Positions 1 through 11,037 of a DNA stretch of 64,000 bases are shown piece by piece. This DNA is from Gari tellinella (Eukaryota > Mollusca > Bivalvia > Cardiida > Psammobiidae): NCBI GenBank assembly GCA_922989275.2, contig OV277861.1:94464993-94528992 (forward strand), given 5' to 3'. The notes under the pieces are model-generated. The model was not told the origin of the DNA. It saw only the letters and a program-made list of their open reading frames with translations, and searched no databases. The position numbers and the translations under genes are program-made. Every line of letters starts with the position of its first letter. The first letter of the stretch is position 1.

Positions 1-46
1 ACAATGGAAGAAAGAGTAAAGAGAGGTTTAATGTATATAACATGCA

Positions 47-254
47 CAGTAGAACCCCTCTATTACGACCACTCAATTATGTTAATTATTAGGCGTTTCA
101 GACAGGTGACTGCTTAAATCAAGATGGCAGTAAAACAGAAAGCTCCTTTAGGAGCTTTCTGTTTTACTGTCACCTTGCTTTAAGCTGTCACCTGTCTTTT
201 ATACAATCAATTAACCTTCTTTTTAGTGGTCATATTTCTAGAGAGGTTTTACTT
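47..254 (+). mobile_element. Family D MITE (TA-target, pogo-like)
   Basis: The ends are CAGTAGAACCCCTCTATTAC and its inverse near 240-253. The centre (about 118-180) is a long palindrome built on AAAACAGAAAGCTCC and its reverse complement. Better copies at 19074 and 47923 are flanked by TA on both sides, as expected for Tc1/mariner/pogo elements. It lies in the predicted first intron of the protocadherin. No transposase is present. Confidence 0.8.
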
Positions 255-270
255 TATAAGCAAGCCTATA

Positions 271-395
271 CATGGCTCCAGATAAGGGGGTATTTCAGAC
301 GATTCTAATAAGTAGTAACACCATAGGGTTAGGTGTTGAAATAAGTGAGAAAATACTGAAATTGTTCAGTGTACTCCCTCTTATCTGGAGCCCTG
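271..395 (+). mobile_element. Family C MITE, one palindrome arm deleted
   Basis: The terminal repeats GGCTCCAGATAAGG and CTTATCTGGAGCCCTG are intact. Only the right half of the central hairpin remains (ACGATTCTAATAAGTAG). The pentamer CTATA flanks both ends, a likely target duplication. It sits in the predicted protocadherin intron, 75 bp downstream of the splice donor. Confidence 0.75.
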
Positions 396-461
396 CTATA
401 AAATAACTCCATTGACACTATAGTAGCCTTCTACCTCGCATTTCAGTAATTTAATATACAC

Positions 462-474
462 ACCACTCACCTTA
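462..474 (-). other. Predicted phase-0 splice donor of the protocadherin exon
   Basis: On the minus strand the sequence reads TTTAAG|GTGAGTGG, with the exon ending at 471. It falls exactly between codons 927 (Lys) and 928. The readthrough sequence after it has no cadherin-tail character and is followed by MITEs, as expected for an intron. Confidence 0.8.
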
Positions 475-3251
475 AAGTGTCGATGATGGTGCTCTAAGCC
501 AATTCCGTTTTTTTGAATGAGATCATCGTCTGAAAACACATCGTCCTCTAGAGAAAAGCTGACCTCCTTTTTCTTTTTCTCGTTAAGCAAACTGTCCTCG
601 GAAGGTAGAGAAAACACGGTAATACTGCCATCAAATTTCGTTTGCATATCAAACTCATTGTTCGTAGCTGTTTTCTTTTGCTGCGCTTTTCGTTGTCGGT
701 CGATTTTTGAAATTATACAAATAGTTGCTAGTATTCCTATTGCGAGAATAACAGTCACTATGCCAACAATTATGGCAATTAAGAAATTTCGATTGCTGAG
801 AGTATCTTCCCTATCACTCAAATGTTCCAAAGTGGCATTTTGTGAAGCAATGTGTATAATTAATGGAGATATTGCACTTCTTTCTGCAGGTTTTCCATAA
901 TCCGACACTAAAATATCCAAGCGAAACACTTTGCCAAGATCTTTTTCAACCAAATCTTTAGTTGCCTGAATTTCTCCAGTATTTGGGTTGATTTTAAACA
1001 GATTGGAGTCATTCCTGCCTTCCACTGAAAACCTGAGCCTGCTGTTTCCTGTGCCAGCTTCATCGCCGTCAACTGCCAGCACCCTCGCAACAATTTCCCA
1101 TGCACTTATTATGGGTTTGATTATGACTGTATTGTTTGGGTATCTTGGGAAAATAATGTCAGGATCTTGATCATTTGTATCTTTAACTGTCACTTTCACT
1201 ACGCCTGTGCTGCTGAGTGGGTTATGTCCCCTATCAACAGCTATTACATTAAACTCATAATGGTTCACCTCCTCTCTGTCAAGTTCCTGGTTAGTTTTGA
1301 TAAGACCATCAGCAAACACTACAAACGGCACTTTACCATCATAGTTTGGATCCATTTTATATTCAATCTGGGAGTTCATGCCAAGGTCTCGATCTGTTGC
1401 CACGATTCTGTTCACTTCAGAGTCTGCAGGCAGATTCTCATACACGAAGAGCTGGAATGGTGTGTCCTTAAACACTGGTTTCTCATCATTGACATCAGTG
1501 ATGTGGAGGTTGATAGTTGCCACACCAGTTTTGGGTGGTGTTCCCGAGTCAGTGGCTGTCACTGGGAAGACGAAGGAAGATTTTGTTTCTCTATCAAGTG
1601 AAGCATTCAACCTCAGGTAACCTGAATTGGCCTTTCTCTCAGAGTTTTCAAAAAAGAACATATCTTTGAACTTGTCTGCAACCTCGAAATGTATCCGTGC
1701 ATTACTAATAGTGTCCATATCTGTTGCACTAACTTCCAGAATATATTCACCTAAAGGAGCATCTTCAGATAAATTTTTAGTATAGTAGGCTTCAGTAAAT
1801 ATTGGTGCATGGTCATTTTCATCTTTAACATGGACAGTGAAGGTCTCATGTGCATTTAGAGGTGGACTTCCACTATCCTGGCAGTGAACAGTGACATTCT
1901 GTCGCTTGCTTCTCTCATAGTCTAATTTCTGTGCAAGAGCAACAGTATATTCATTGACACGGGGCATTCGTTGTAGTTTGAAATCAATGCTTTCTATGAC
2001 ACAGTTTGTAATGCCTTGTCTTCCAACATCATGATCCTCTACTGTGATGTGGGCAACAACATGTCCAATGTTAGCGAACTCAGAAACCACAACAGAATTA
2101 TCAACCGTGGGCTCGTCAGACTCCGATATCAGGTTCATCTTTATTTCTGGTGGGTTGTTGCCAGAATTTTCAACAATTACTGTAACAAAAGTTTGAGTTG
2201 GGTTGGATTGCCCCACTGTAGGATTATCATAAGCCTCGGCTATTATTTTGAAAAACTTTCCTGGTGAATAAACAATAGCCTTCTGTAGAATTAAGTCCCC
2301 TGTATTTTCTATAATGTCAAAGTACTGGAACACTTCAGCAGACTGATGAGGACTTAGCCTATATTTCACTAATCCATTGTCACCTGTATCTTTATCAGTG
2401 GCTTGTAATGTTTCTATTACAGACCCTACTACCGTTTCCTCACTGATAGGCACCTCATAATTTTGTTTGGTAAATACTGGTGGATTATCATTAGCATCCT
2501 CTACTACAATGACTACAGGGAGCCGGCCAACTCTGGGTGGAGTGGCACCATCCTCTGCCACAATCTCTAAATCATACCTGCTGTGGGTTTCTCTATCAAG
2601 GGGGGATGTCACAAATAACTGTATCATTGATATTCCATCTAATTGGTTCACATATTGAATTGAAAATGGAAGATCTGTTAATGGTGGGTTTTCTGTTGAT
2701 TTTAATTCATATGATTTGAGTGAAAATTCCGGACTTCTGTCATCATCTCTAGCTCCAGTAATCTGTGTAGAGCTACCCACTAATACTGCTTCTGAAAATT
2801 TCTTTGTAATGCCAGTTGAATTAAATGTAGGTGCATGGTCATTAATGTCATGGATAAAAATATGAACCTTTAATACTCTGAAAAAGCTACCCAGATCTGA
2901 TTTTGCAGCTATTTCGACTACAAGCATACAAGTGTCCAAGTACTGGCAAATTTTTTCCCTGTCAATAACGGCATTTGTATACAAGTCACTAGAATTCTCC
3001 TCAACTCGAAAATAATGAGCATTTGTGTTACCTGTGGTAAGGAAGCTGTATATGAATGTAGATGAGTCTGTCTCACCAACTGCCGAGAACAAATTGGATT
3101 GCTCCGCGACATTGCCGATATATGTTGAGTTTGGAAGTTCCTCTTTAATTTGATAAGTCACATCTTGAGCCAAATTGCAATTAACACTGGCGAAAAATAC
3201 CACAAAGGCAACAATCCAATTGCCAGCCACAATCAATCCTTTCCACCTCAT
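471..3251 (-). CDS. Protocadherin, first coding exon (gene continues off the left edge)
   Basis: This is an uninterrupted 927-codon exon of a calcium-dependent homophilic adhesion receptor. It starts at an ATG with A at -3 and a hydrophobic signal peptide (residues about 5-25). Seven cadherin repeats follow: EC1 30-142, EC2 143-260, EC3 261-369, EC4 370-484, EC5 485-594, EC6 595-699, EC7 700-805. Calcium-linker motifs are DINDHAP (135), DANDNPP (252), DENDHAP (477), DVNDEKP (586) and DTNDQDP (691). The EC3-EC4 linker is degenerate (NSGNNPP, 362). DRE motifs occur in EC1, EC2, EC5 and EC6. One membrane span covers 823-848, followed by a basic start to the cytoplasmic tail. The frame stays open to 396, but AAG|GTGAGT at 471/470 is a strong phase-0 donor, so the last 24 codons are probably intronic and the tail is completed by exons left of the window. 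One large ectodomain exon plus small tail exons is the usual protocadherin layout. Orthology to a named vertebrate PCDH cannot be claimed. Confidence 0.93.
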
Positions 3252-4417
3252 TGTCGTTTTGTTGCTTTAAATTCACACATACAGAATTCAACAACAATTG
3301 AGACTATTTTCAATTTCCAATAATATCACAGATTCATTATTCTGTTCTGGTTTCCAATTTTTTTTTTTATTATTTTACACTTCAATTTAACAAGATCAGT
3401 TTTAACACTCCATAAAAGTCCTTCATAAAAAAATCAAACTCCTTCGAAATGTAAATTTTTATCCGGTATCTTTATGTCACTACAAGTGATTAGGTTTAAT
3501 CCGATGTGTACGCTTCACACTACTGCCTCTCCAATACTCCACTAGTATTTACCTAGTCTAATTCACAGTAGCATCTGTATTGAAGAGTCTATTCTCCACT
3601 TGCACTTGAAAGCTGTTACAGGTATTATAGCACATTCAATCCAATCACCCTTAGCTGTAGGTCAGCCAAGTAATGGGTGTAATACTGTTGGCCCCTTATT
3701 TTTATCCTTTCACTTTATTTACCACTTTCCACTCTAGCGACCACCACTAATGATGACTGGCCTAGGCAAATTTCACAGTCCATTTTATTTATCAATGCTC
3801 GATCAGGGGCCGTACTCCAGTGATTATAACGCTCCTGTGTGTAATTATATAGCCAATGCTACTAGACTAGCGATGCGCTCCAATGCCTCCCTATCAGGCT
3901 ATAGTAAGTCTCACTAGTATCCTGCCTGTGTCTCACTGCTCTGCAAATTGCTCTCTGCTCCCCCGTCCTAATTGCTTCCAATTTCTTCAGAGGACTAAAA
4001 CTAACTGGTTGAACGCACACTAGATCACTCCTGACTTATGGACTGACTTCTTTTCCCGATGATAGGATAACCCTTGGGCACTGCTAGTCTGTCCAGTACT
4101 GTGAACGGCCTCAAGCTGTAAAGACATCAATAAAATTTTGACGATGAGTTAAATATTTCATGTACATTATTATCTGATATCTATCTCTAGACAGTAATTA
4201 AACTATTTCTCTTTTGTGAAAACTCAAGTGAGGGAACCCAGTAGCAGTATTTCTCGTTTTTATGTCTGATCATTTTCCTGAACCAAAACAGGTTTATCCT
4301 TACTGTTTTCTCTTTTTGCCTGATTTCACCAGATAACTTTAATTATAGTATTGGAAAAGGAGAATGTACAGTTAATGCTGCATCCAGCAACAATTTACAT
4401 AAGGTAAAAAAAAGAGA
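3252..4417. other. Repeat-free sequence upstream of the protocadherin start
   Basis: About 1.2 kb directly upstream (minus-strand sense) of the start codon with no recognisable MITE. It should hold the 5' UTR and probably the promoter, possibly with a 5' UTR intron. I see no TATA box or other element strong enough to fix a transcription start. Confidence 0.4.
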
Positions 4418-4661
4418 AATTACCCATAAATACGCCTTTTTACGCCTTTAATTTATTCATGCACTGTAAAAAATAGTTCTAATTATACAGTCATGAAATT
4501 GAACAATAAGAAATATTTTCTATATCATAGCAGATATTAGCTTAAAGCTGGCTGAAAGTAAAGCAGAATGTGCCTTAAGGCACATTCTGCTTTACTTTCA
4601 ACCTGCTTTGAGTGGTCACCTGTCTTCAAATTTAGAAAAGGGCTATGGAGTAATGGATTAA
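4418..4661 (-). mobile_element. Family A MITE, reverse orientation
   Basis: The left end reads TTACCCATAAATACGCC and the right end ATGGAGTAATGGATTAA. The core palindrome at about 4541-4606 is near perfect around TGTGCCTTAAGGCACA. Family A consensus is about 250 bp, with 18-bp inverted ends TTAACCCATTACCCCATA and duplicated TTAA. That suggests a piggyBac-type transposase, not seen in this window. Confidence 0.85.
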
Positions 4662-5044
4662 TATAGTTTATAACATAACAGACGGCGTGAGCGTTGAATA
4701 ACACCCGTTGTTTAAATGTCATATATAACTAGTTAAATAACTATGCAAATGAGGCACGCCACGACGTCGTTACTTGTGACGTCATAAAAATGCATTCTAT
4801 GCGTTCAATTTCCAACGTCTTCTTACCATCATGTAGATTCAATTTATAGATGTTTGGTGTAATTAATCAATATTAGATCTACATGAAAGGGCTTATTATA
4901 CATATAATAACATAAACATTATGCTAGTGAACTGGGTTAATTAGGAACAACTTTTTTCCTGTATAGTTCTACTTATATCGCGCTTAGCATTCACTTGACC
5001 TCAAAGGCTGCGATAAATAACTTTTCTAGGTTATGTTATAAAAA
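4662..5044. other. Intergenic, no gene seen; CRE and octamer motifs
   Basis: No repeat or coding sequence is recognised. It contains a perfect TGACGTCA (4777-4784) and ATGCAAAT (4743-4750), which are cAMP-response and POU-octamer consensus words. Both could be chance. Confidence 0.3.
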
Positions 5045-5192
5045 GAATATAACATTCGTGTTAATAATTTATTGGATTTATCAAACTCGACGTTTTAGAA
5101 AACCATAAAAACTCGGCAAAGCCTCGTTTTTATCGTTTTCTAAAAGACTCGTTTAATAAATCCAATAAATTATGAACACTCATGTAATATCC
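5045..5192. repeat. Family N fold-back element
   Basis: An inverted repeat with arms of about 60 bp (TAATTTATTGGATTTA ... TAAATCCAATAAATTA) around the loop ACTCGGCAAAGCCTCG. A second copy at 62687-62848 shares the loop word CTCGSCRAAGSCTCG and the outer word AACACTCAT, although its arms differ. Confidence 0.7.
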
Positions 5193-5288
5193 TATATGTA
5201 ACTTCTTAATGCAAGATAAATTTAACACAGAAAGCTCCATTAGTAACAATATTCATTATTTTATACTGCATAGAGTAGCAACCTGTAC

Positions 5289-5525
5289 TAACCCATTACT
5301 CCATATATAAGCATTTTAACACATTTATCTTATTCCTGCACTGAAGAAAATAGTTCCAATTTATACAGTTATAATTGTGCACCATATGATTTTTTTTCCT
5401 TTTCCTAGCAGATGGTAGCTTAAAGCAGACTGAAAGTAAAGCAGAATGTGCCTTTAGGTGCATTCTGCTTTACTTTCAACCTGCTTTAAGTGGTCACCTG
5501 TCTTCAAAACGAGAAACAGGGTTAA
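5289..5525 (-). mobile_element. Family A MITE, right end lost
   Basis: It starts TAACCCATTACTCCATA and has the usual core palindrome (5415-5490, GTGCCTTTAGGTGC). The sequence runs to AAACAGGG and then directly into the TTAA of the family B copy. The last 15-20 bp of A are missing. Confidence 0.8.
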
Positions 5526-5772
5526 CTCTTTCCTCCCTGAAACTTTAAATGGACAATTCCAGTTTACATTTTAGTCTAGTCCATTTCTGACTTTTAAGGG
5601 TTGTTTTTGTCAATGTTTGACATGATGACAAACAGTGAAGACCCTGATCAGAGGGCTCCTTTCGGAGCCCTCTGATTTGGGTCTTCACTGTTTGCACAGG
5701 ACAAGTGTACTATTCACATGTACACTGTTTTAAAAGGACGCCTATATGCGGGACTAGGGTTCAAAGGGTTAA
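5522..5772 (+). mobile_element. Family B MITE, full length
   Basis: It is flanked by TTAA on both sides, with ends TTAACTCTTTCCTCCC and GGTTCAAAGGGTTAA. The core at about 5630-5694 is a palindrome: AACAGTGAAGACC, then GATCAGAGGGCTCC, then its inverse. Family B is a ~250-bp TTAA-target MITE. Insertions into A copies elsewhere confirm TTAA as the target duplication. Confidence 0.88.
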
Positions 5773-6388
5773 TACATATTTTACTGGGTTAATACATGTT
5801 TTACTGTATACACTAGGATACATTGCATAATGTTGTACAACAATTAGGTTTTTCCTTACTTTAGATAAAGTTCAAGTTTCTTAGCAAAACTCATCCTGAA
5901 GATACATGAACCATTAAGTGCTAGAACTAGAACTACCAATCCTTTTTCAAAAGTGTGGACAAAAATCAGAAGGCTCCTAAGGGAGCTCTCTGATGAGGGT
6001 CTGCACAGTTTGTAACACTTTTCATTATTTTAAGAAAAATTACAGGAAAGTAAACATAACCAGATCATTTATCAGAAAACGGACTAGTCCATTTGAAAAT
6101 TGAACATGTTAAGCATTAATTCACTCTATGTACCTAGTTCTTGCTTGCAGTTCAATTTTCGTTTTTATCATGCTTAAAATACAGACAAGGCCAATTAAGT
6201 TGAAATAGTTATTTAATCCTTTACTTCAAATACAGCTATTAGTGCAAATTACTTTCTTCCAACTGATGCTGGATATTATAAATTTATATAATATTCCTGG
6301 TTATAAGGCAGATAACTGCTTAAAGCAATACTAAAGTAATGACCAAGTTCCTGTAGATGTAGTCTTTCATGCATTCACTCTTTCTTGT
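5773..6388. repeat. Gene-free stretch with a degenerate family J palindrome
   Basis: A decayed GATCAGAGGGCTCC-type palindrome lies at 5943-6013 (ATCAGAAGGCTCCTAAGGGA). The stump of a D/I-type core, ACTGCTTAAAGCAATAC, is near 6316. The rest is unassigned. Confidence 0.5.
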
Positions 6389-6637
6389 TTAACCCTTTCC
6401 CTCATAGAAACGCCTTTTAGCGCATTAAGTTTATTCCATCACTGAAGAAAATAGTTCCAATTTATACAGTCATAAATATGTATCATACAAAATATTTTCT
6501 ATATTCTAGCAGATGATAGCTTAAAGCAGGCTGAAAGTAAAGCAGAATGCGCTTAAGGCGCATTCTGCTTTACTTTCAACCTACTTTAAGTGGACATGTA
6601 TTCAGTACTAGAGACATGCTATGTGGGAAAGGGTTAA
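6389..6637 (-). mobile_element. Family A MITE, full length
   Basis: Flanked by TTAA (6389, 6634). The core palindrome is GCGCTTAAGGCGC-type. Its right TTAA is shared with the next A copy. Confidence 0.88.
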
Positions 6638-7137
6638 CCCATTACTCCATAGATACACATTTTGTAGCATTTTATTTATTCCTTTACTGAAAAAATAATT
6701 CCAATTCATACAGTTGTAGATAAGTATTATATGAAATATTTTTTAAATGGTTGCCCTTTAACCAATTACCCTATAAATACACCTTTTTTTATTCCTCCAC
6801 TGAATAAAATAGTTCCTTTTAATACAGTCATGAATATATTTTACAAGAAATATTTCAATTTTCTAGCAGATAGTAGCTTAAAGCAGGCTGAAAGTAAAGC
6901 AGAATGTGCCTTAAGGCACATTCTGCCTAACTTTCAACCTGCTTTAAGTGGTCGCCTATCTTTAATACTAGAAACAGGCTATGGGGTAATGGGTTAAGCT
7001 TCCACCAGCTAGGATGAATCAATTTGTGTTATGGTGTATATTCTTACATGTATAAATTGTAACCGTTTTGTTCAGTGGAAGTTTTTTTTTTCAGAGATGT
7101 AATATATAAAAGGTGTATTTAAGGAGCAATGGGTTAT
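6634..7137. mobile_element. Family A MITE nested between two inverted A arms
   Basis: A complete reverse A copy (6758-6997, TTAA both sides, core GTGCCTTAAGGCAC) is flanked by two arms. On the left is an A reverse-orientation left arm (6634-6757). On the right is the inverted arm (6994-7137, ending GCAATGGGTTA). The outer arms face each other, so the host was either a coreless inverted A derivative or two merged copies. Confidence 0.75.
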
Positions 7138-7419
7138 ATAATGTAAACAAGATTTGAAGCGTGAATGAGGCATCTTTCTAAATATGGCCAACAATGTAGA
7201 CACAGTAATTTAACTTCTTCACTTGGTGTACCTTCCAGCAATTTTCTTTATTTTCCTTTCACAGTTTATTACCTCCCGGAGGATATGGCAACTGTTACAA
7301 AGATTGTGTTGCAGCAACAAAAAAAGTAATTTCCTTTCTTCATTGTTACACATATTGAAGTCCATTTTGTCTGTCATTCTGAGAACTGATCATTCTCCTA
7401 CTGACTGAGTTATTTTTGT

Positions 7420-7574
7420 CAGGGCTCCAGATAAGTGGACCAAGGTTATAAAGAGTTTGAGTTGAGACTGAAATCATTCTAAAGCATTTGATTGCTCATT
7501 TGAGCCTTAGGCGAAATCTGACGAATCAAATGCTTGAGAACAAACTCAGACTCACTTTATAAGCGCTGGGCCTG
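7420..7574 (+). mobile_element. Family C-ended element with a different interior
   Basis: Begins CAGGGCTCCAGATAAG and ends near CTGGGCCTG. The interior hairpin is unlike other C copies: AAAGCATTTGATTGCTCA and GACGAATCAAATGCTTGAG. It looks like a C shell holding another palindrome. Confidence 0.6.
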
Positions 7575-7592
7575 GCCAAGTTATTTTTTAAT

Positions 7593-7682
7593 TCATGGCT
7601 CTAGATAAGTGGACTGTTTCAAAAACAAAAATCTTTATGTTTGCACCAAATGCTATGGTGTCATTACAGGTAAGAATCGTCT
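7593..7682 (+). mobile_element. Family C left half, cut by an A insertion
   Basis: GGCTCTAGATAAGTGGAC through GGTAAGAATCGTCTT matches the left arm of C. It stops at the TTAA where a family A copy begins. The right half is not found on the other side. Confidence 0.65.
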
Positions 7683-7919
7683 TTAACCCATTACCCTATA
7701 GACTGTCTCTAGTTTTGAAGACATATGACCACTTAAAGCAGGTTGAAAGTAAATCAGAATGTGCATTCGGCACATCCTGCTTTACTTTCATCCTGCTTTA
7801 AGCTACCATCTACTAGAAAATATACATTATGATAAATATTCATAATTGTATAAATTAGATCTATTGTCTTCAGTTGAGGAGAGGCGTAAAAATGAGTATT
7901 TATGGGGGAAAGGGTTTAA
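7683..7919 (+). mobile_element. Family A MITE
   Basis: TTAACCCATTACCCTATAG at the left, GGGGGAAAGGGTTTAA at the right. The core is slightly mispaired (GTGCATTCGGCACA). Confidence 0.85.
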
Positions 7920-8254
7920 AGACACACTCTGCTTTACTCTCAACCTGCATTAACCCTTTACCCCATAGCCTGTTTCTAGTAATGCAGATAGGTAACTACT
8001 TAAAGCAGGTTAAAAGTAAAGCAGAATGTGCCTTAAGGCACATTCTGCTTTACTTTCAGCCTGCTTTAAGCTAATATCTGCTAGGATAAAGAAATTATGT
8101 TTCATGATACATATTCTTGACTGTATAAATTGTAACTATTTTCTTTAGTGGAGGAATAAATAAAAGGTGTAAAAAGGAGTATTTATGGGGTAATGGGTTA
8201 AATGGTCACTTGTCTTCAAAATTAGATACAGACTATGGAGTAAAGGTTTTAATA
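7920..8254. mobile_element. Family A MITE inserted in an older A copy
   Basis: The inner copy is 7950-8201 (+), complete, with TTAA on both sides and core GTGCCTTAAGGCAC. The host is the right half of a reverse A copy: CTTTACTCTCAACCTGC before it and ATGGTCACTTGTCTTC after it. The insertion point is the TTAA that closes the host palindrome. Confidence 0.82.
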
Positions 8255-8552
8255 GAATATTCACTTTTCTCTGCTCTCCAATTGCAAATGCAACAACAGT
8301 TAGTTGGAATAAATGAGTGAAAGTCGAAACATATTCTGATATTAGGATGCACGCAATCAGAGATTAAAATCAATTTCCTTAAAACTTAATATAATAATTT
8401 GAATATGAAGCCTCACAAACGTCTATCTGAAGGAGAAAATATAATTCTGAAGCACTTTAAAACACAATATTGATTGATGGATTGATTGAGTTTAATCCTT
8501 TTATCTGTAACTATCTGAGTGCACATCATCTTATATCTGGAACTTATAGTAA
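8255..8552. other. Unassigned spacer
   Basis: AT-rich, with no gene or repeat recognised except a short P-like word ATTGATTGAGTTTAATCC near 8479. Confidence 0.3.
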
Positions 8553-8970
8553 TTAACCCATTACCCCATAGCCTGTTCCTTAAGGCACATTCTGCTTTAC
8601 TTTCAGCCTGCTTTAACTCTTTGAACCCTAGTCACGCATATATGCGTCCTTTGCAAACAGCATACCTGTGAGGAGTACACTTGTCATATGCAAACAGTGT
8701 TGACCTTAAGGAGCCCTCTGATCAAGGTCTACACTGTTTGTCCTTTTGACATATATTGTAAAACTCAACTCTAAAAAGTCAAAAATGGACTATACTACAT
8801 TGAAAACTAGAATTGTCCATTTGAGGTTTCAGGGAGGAAAGGGTTAAGCTACTATCTACTGATATATAAAAACTATTTCTTACAGTAAATAAAGATAACT
8901 GTATAAATTGGAAATACTTTCTCCAATGGAGGAAAAAATCAAAGGGCATATTTATGGGGTAATGGGTTAT
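8553..8970 (+). mobile_element. Family A MITE split by a reverse family B copy
   Basis: The host A runs 8553-8970 and lacks one palindrome arm. B (minus orientation, 8613-8847, starting TTAACTCTTTGAACCC) sits exactly at the CTGC|TTTAA|GC site of A, with TTAA on both sides. The B hairpin is reduced to one arm. Confidence 0.85.
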
Positions 8971-9017
8971 GGTAAATATTAAATACATGTACTTCCATGT
9001 TTAAGAAAGATGGCTTG

Positions 9018-9095
9018 ATCATTGGAACTATTTTCTGCTATGGGGGAATGAATTTAGAGTTGTAAAATGTAGTATTTATGGAGTAATTGTTTAAG
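9018..9095 (+). mobile_element. Family A right-arm fragment
   Basis: GGAACTATTTTCTGC through TATTTATGGAGTAATTG matches the right arm of A only. Confidence 0.6.
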
Positions 9096-9837
9096 CGAGC
9101 TGAAAGAAAAGCTTCTTAGTAATGCTGTCCTAATTAAGAGACACAAGGGAAACCATTTCTAAATCTGTTTGTAAACATCCTTTTCTGTCGTTTATTGGCT
9201 AATTGGACGCCCTAGAGAGAGGGGAGAGGATACAGAAAAACCTGGGCATGATGCCCTGCTCTTATCATCGACAGAATTCTCTGATTCTTTTGGATGCCCA
9301 TTGTAAAAGCACCAATACATCAGACTTTATAGTTTAAAATGTCTCATCCAAAGTATTTGGTCTGGCGGGGGATCAAACTCACAACTCCTGGTATTGTAGT
9401 CAAGTGCATTACCAGTGTATTACCCCTGGATCGTGTCCACCAGTTGTTTTCTAAATCTTGTCATGTGGTTGTTTAAAGTAGGTAAAAGACAGACAATATT
9501 TTCAGGAGCTTATTTCTACTTTACTTTCATTCTGCTTTTACATTACAGTTAACAATTAAGCATCCTTTTGCAATTTGTTAAATTTTCAGCCACATATCTA
9601 ACTGAGATCCTCCATGCTTTATCATTTTTCTAGAGCTGCAAGAATTACTTAACACATTCTGCAAAAGGATTTCTATAACTTTTGTCATTCTAGAACAATG
9701 TTTCTAAAACCATCAAATTTGTCGATTTTTTTGCAGAATATTCAAGAATATTAAATGGCCCCTTCTAGAATTGCTCATAAATATTTAAGAAATGATTCTC
9801 GCATAGATCTAGAATAATTCAATACCTTCCAACAGGG
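9096..9837. other. Gene-free stretch
   Basis: A decayed D/I-type palindrome at about 9470-9540 (TTTCAGGAGCTTATTTC). Several TTCTAGAA-like words lie between 9625 and 9775. No coding sequence is recognised. Confidence 0.35.
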
Positions 9838-10035
9838 TTATTATTTTTGTCCGCAAAAATTGTCGTCTGCAAATTACTGTTCTAAAAAAAAGAGTGTTTC
9901 TAATTTTCTTTTCAAAACAGGGTCAGAGTAAAACAGTTTGGATCTGGATGAGACGCCGTGTCAATTGGATCCAAACTGTTTGCAAAGGTAATAATCACTG
10001 TAGGATATATCCCGCCGCTCCCATGGTAAGAGATA
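9838..10035 (-). mobile_element. Degenerate family F MITE
   Basis: It contains the F words TTGTCGTCTGCAAATTACTG, CAGTTTGGATC, GATGAGACGCCG, GGATCCAAACTGTTTGCAAA and GATATATCCCGCCGCT. Part of the central palindrome and both TTAA ends have decayed. Confidence 0.65.
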
Positions 10036-10507
10036 ACTAGTCCTGACTCCATATCTGACTCTATATGTAAATATTTTGAGGACCTTATTAAACATGCCCC
10101 AGACTGACATGCATTGAAGCTACTGGGAGTATAAACTTCTGACCTATTCTCCTCCGAAAAGAATAACAGTTATCAGAAAATATCTTCAAAGCCGTGACGA
10201 GAAATCAATGGAAATTAATCCAAATCAGAAAATATTCTGCCTATGATTATGAATAAGCCTTTTCCGGTGAATAAACTGAACAAAATGGGATAGTATTGAT
10301 CAGACACTCGTGATTTTCTAAAACCAGACCCTATTGGAAATCTATATTCATAATTGCATTTTCATTTTCGCCCATTAAGCCATCAAAATTTTGTACAGTG
10401 GGGTAACACTGCTTCCTGCATTTATCCACTTTATTGAATTACTGTCAGTTCTATGTTAAACAGCAACTTAAAGTTTAAAAAAAAAATGTCTTTTATGATG
10501 CAGGGGT
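10036..10507. other. Unassigned spacer
   Basis: No repeat family or coding sequence recognised. Confidence 0.3.
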
Positions 10508-10600
10508 GAACTTAATGCAGGACAAAAGTAAAGCAGAAAGCTCCCAAAGGGAGCTTTCTGCTTTACTTTAGCCCTACATTAAGCAATCACCTATCCTTAT
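10508..10600. repeat. Family I palindrome
   Basis: CTTAATGCAGGACAAAAGTA through its inverse, tip CTCCCAAAGGGAG. It is the D/A-type core (AAAGTAAAGCAGAAAGCTCC) without a recognisable terminal shell. Confidence 0.75.
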
Positions 10601-11037
10601 ACAGACTGGTGCTTCTGCAAAGAATGATTGTTCAGTACAAGTTTGATTGTAATTAAGGGCCAAGTGTTGCAAAGGTAATGGGTGTAATTGTTTGTGTACT
10701 AGTTAACCATGTAAATACGAAACAAACTCCATCAATTAGATTTTAGTGCTGGCCCTTTTAATGCCCATTACCAACTTAGCTTGTTAAGAGTGAATTGGTT
10801 TGCATCAAACTGGCAAACAGTTTGGATTCAGAATAATTGATTGATGTTTCTATTGACAATATTCTTGGAATTTAAAATATGAAATTTGAAACTTTTATAC
10901 AAGAATGTTTTTGAAGCCAAGAATAATGTAGCAGCTGATTTAGGTTATGAATGTCCAATACTGACTGCATACAGATTTCTTCATGACAACATAGCCTCAC
11001 TTGGCAAAAAAAAAAAATCTGCTTTACGTTTATCTTG
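10601..11037. other. Unassigned spacer
   Basis: Includes GTTTGCATCAAACTGGCAAA and other AT-rich words. No gene or full repeat recognised. Confidence 0.3.

Noticed and set aside
396..470. The last 24 codons of the protocadherin frame as a real C-terminus
   Set aside because: They follow a strong in-phase splice donor and run into MITE-bearing sequence. An intron is more likely.
517..2719. Plus-strand and alternate-frame ORFs of 60-144 codons opposite the protocadherin
   Set aside because: They are shadows of the cadherin reading frame with no domain of their own.
10600..10800. tRNA-derived SINE in the AT-rich spacers
   Set aside because: I looked for A/B-box-like words and tRNA-like folds here and elsewhere and saw none that were convincing.
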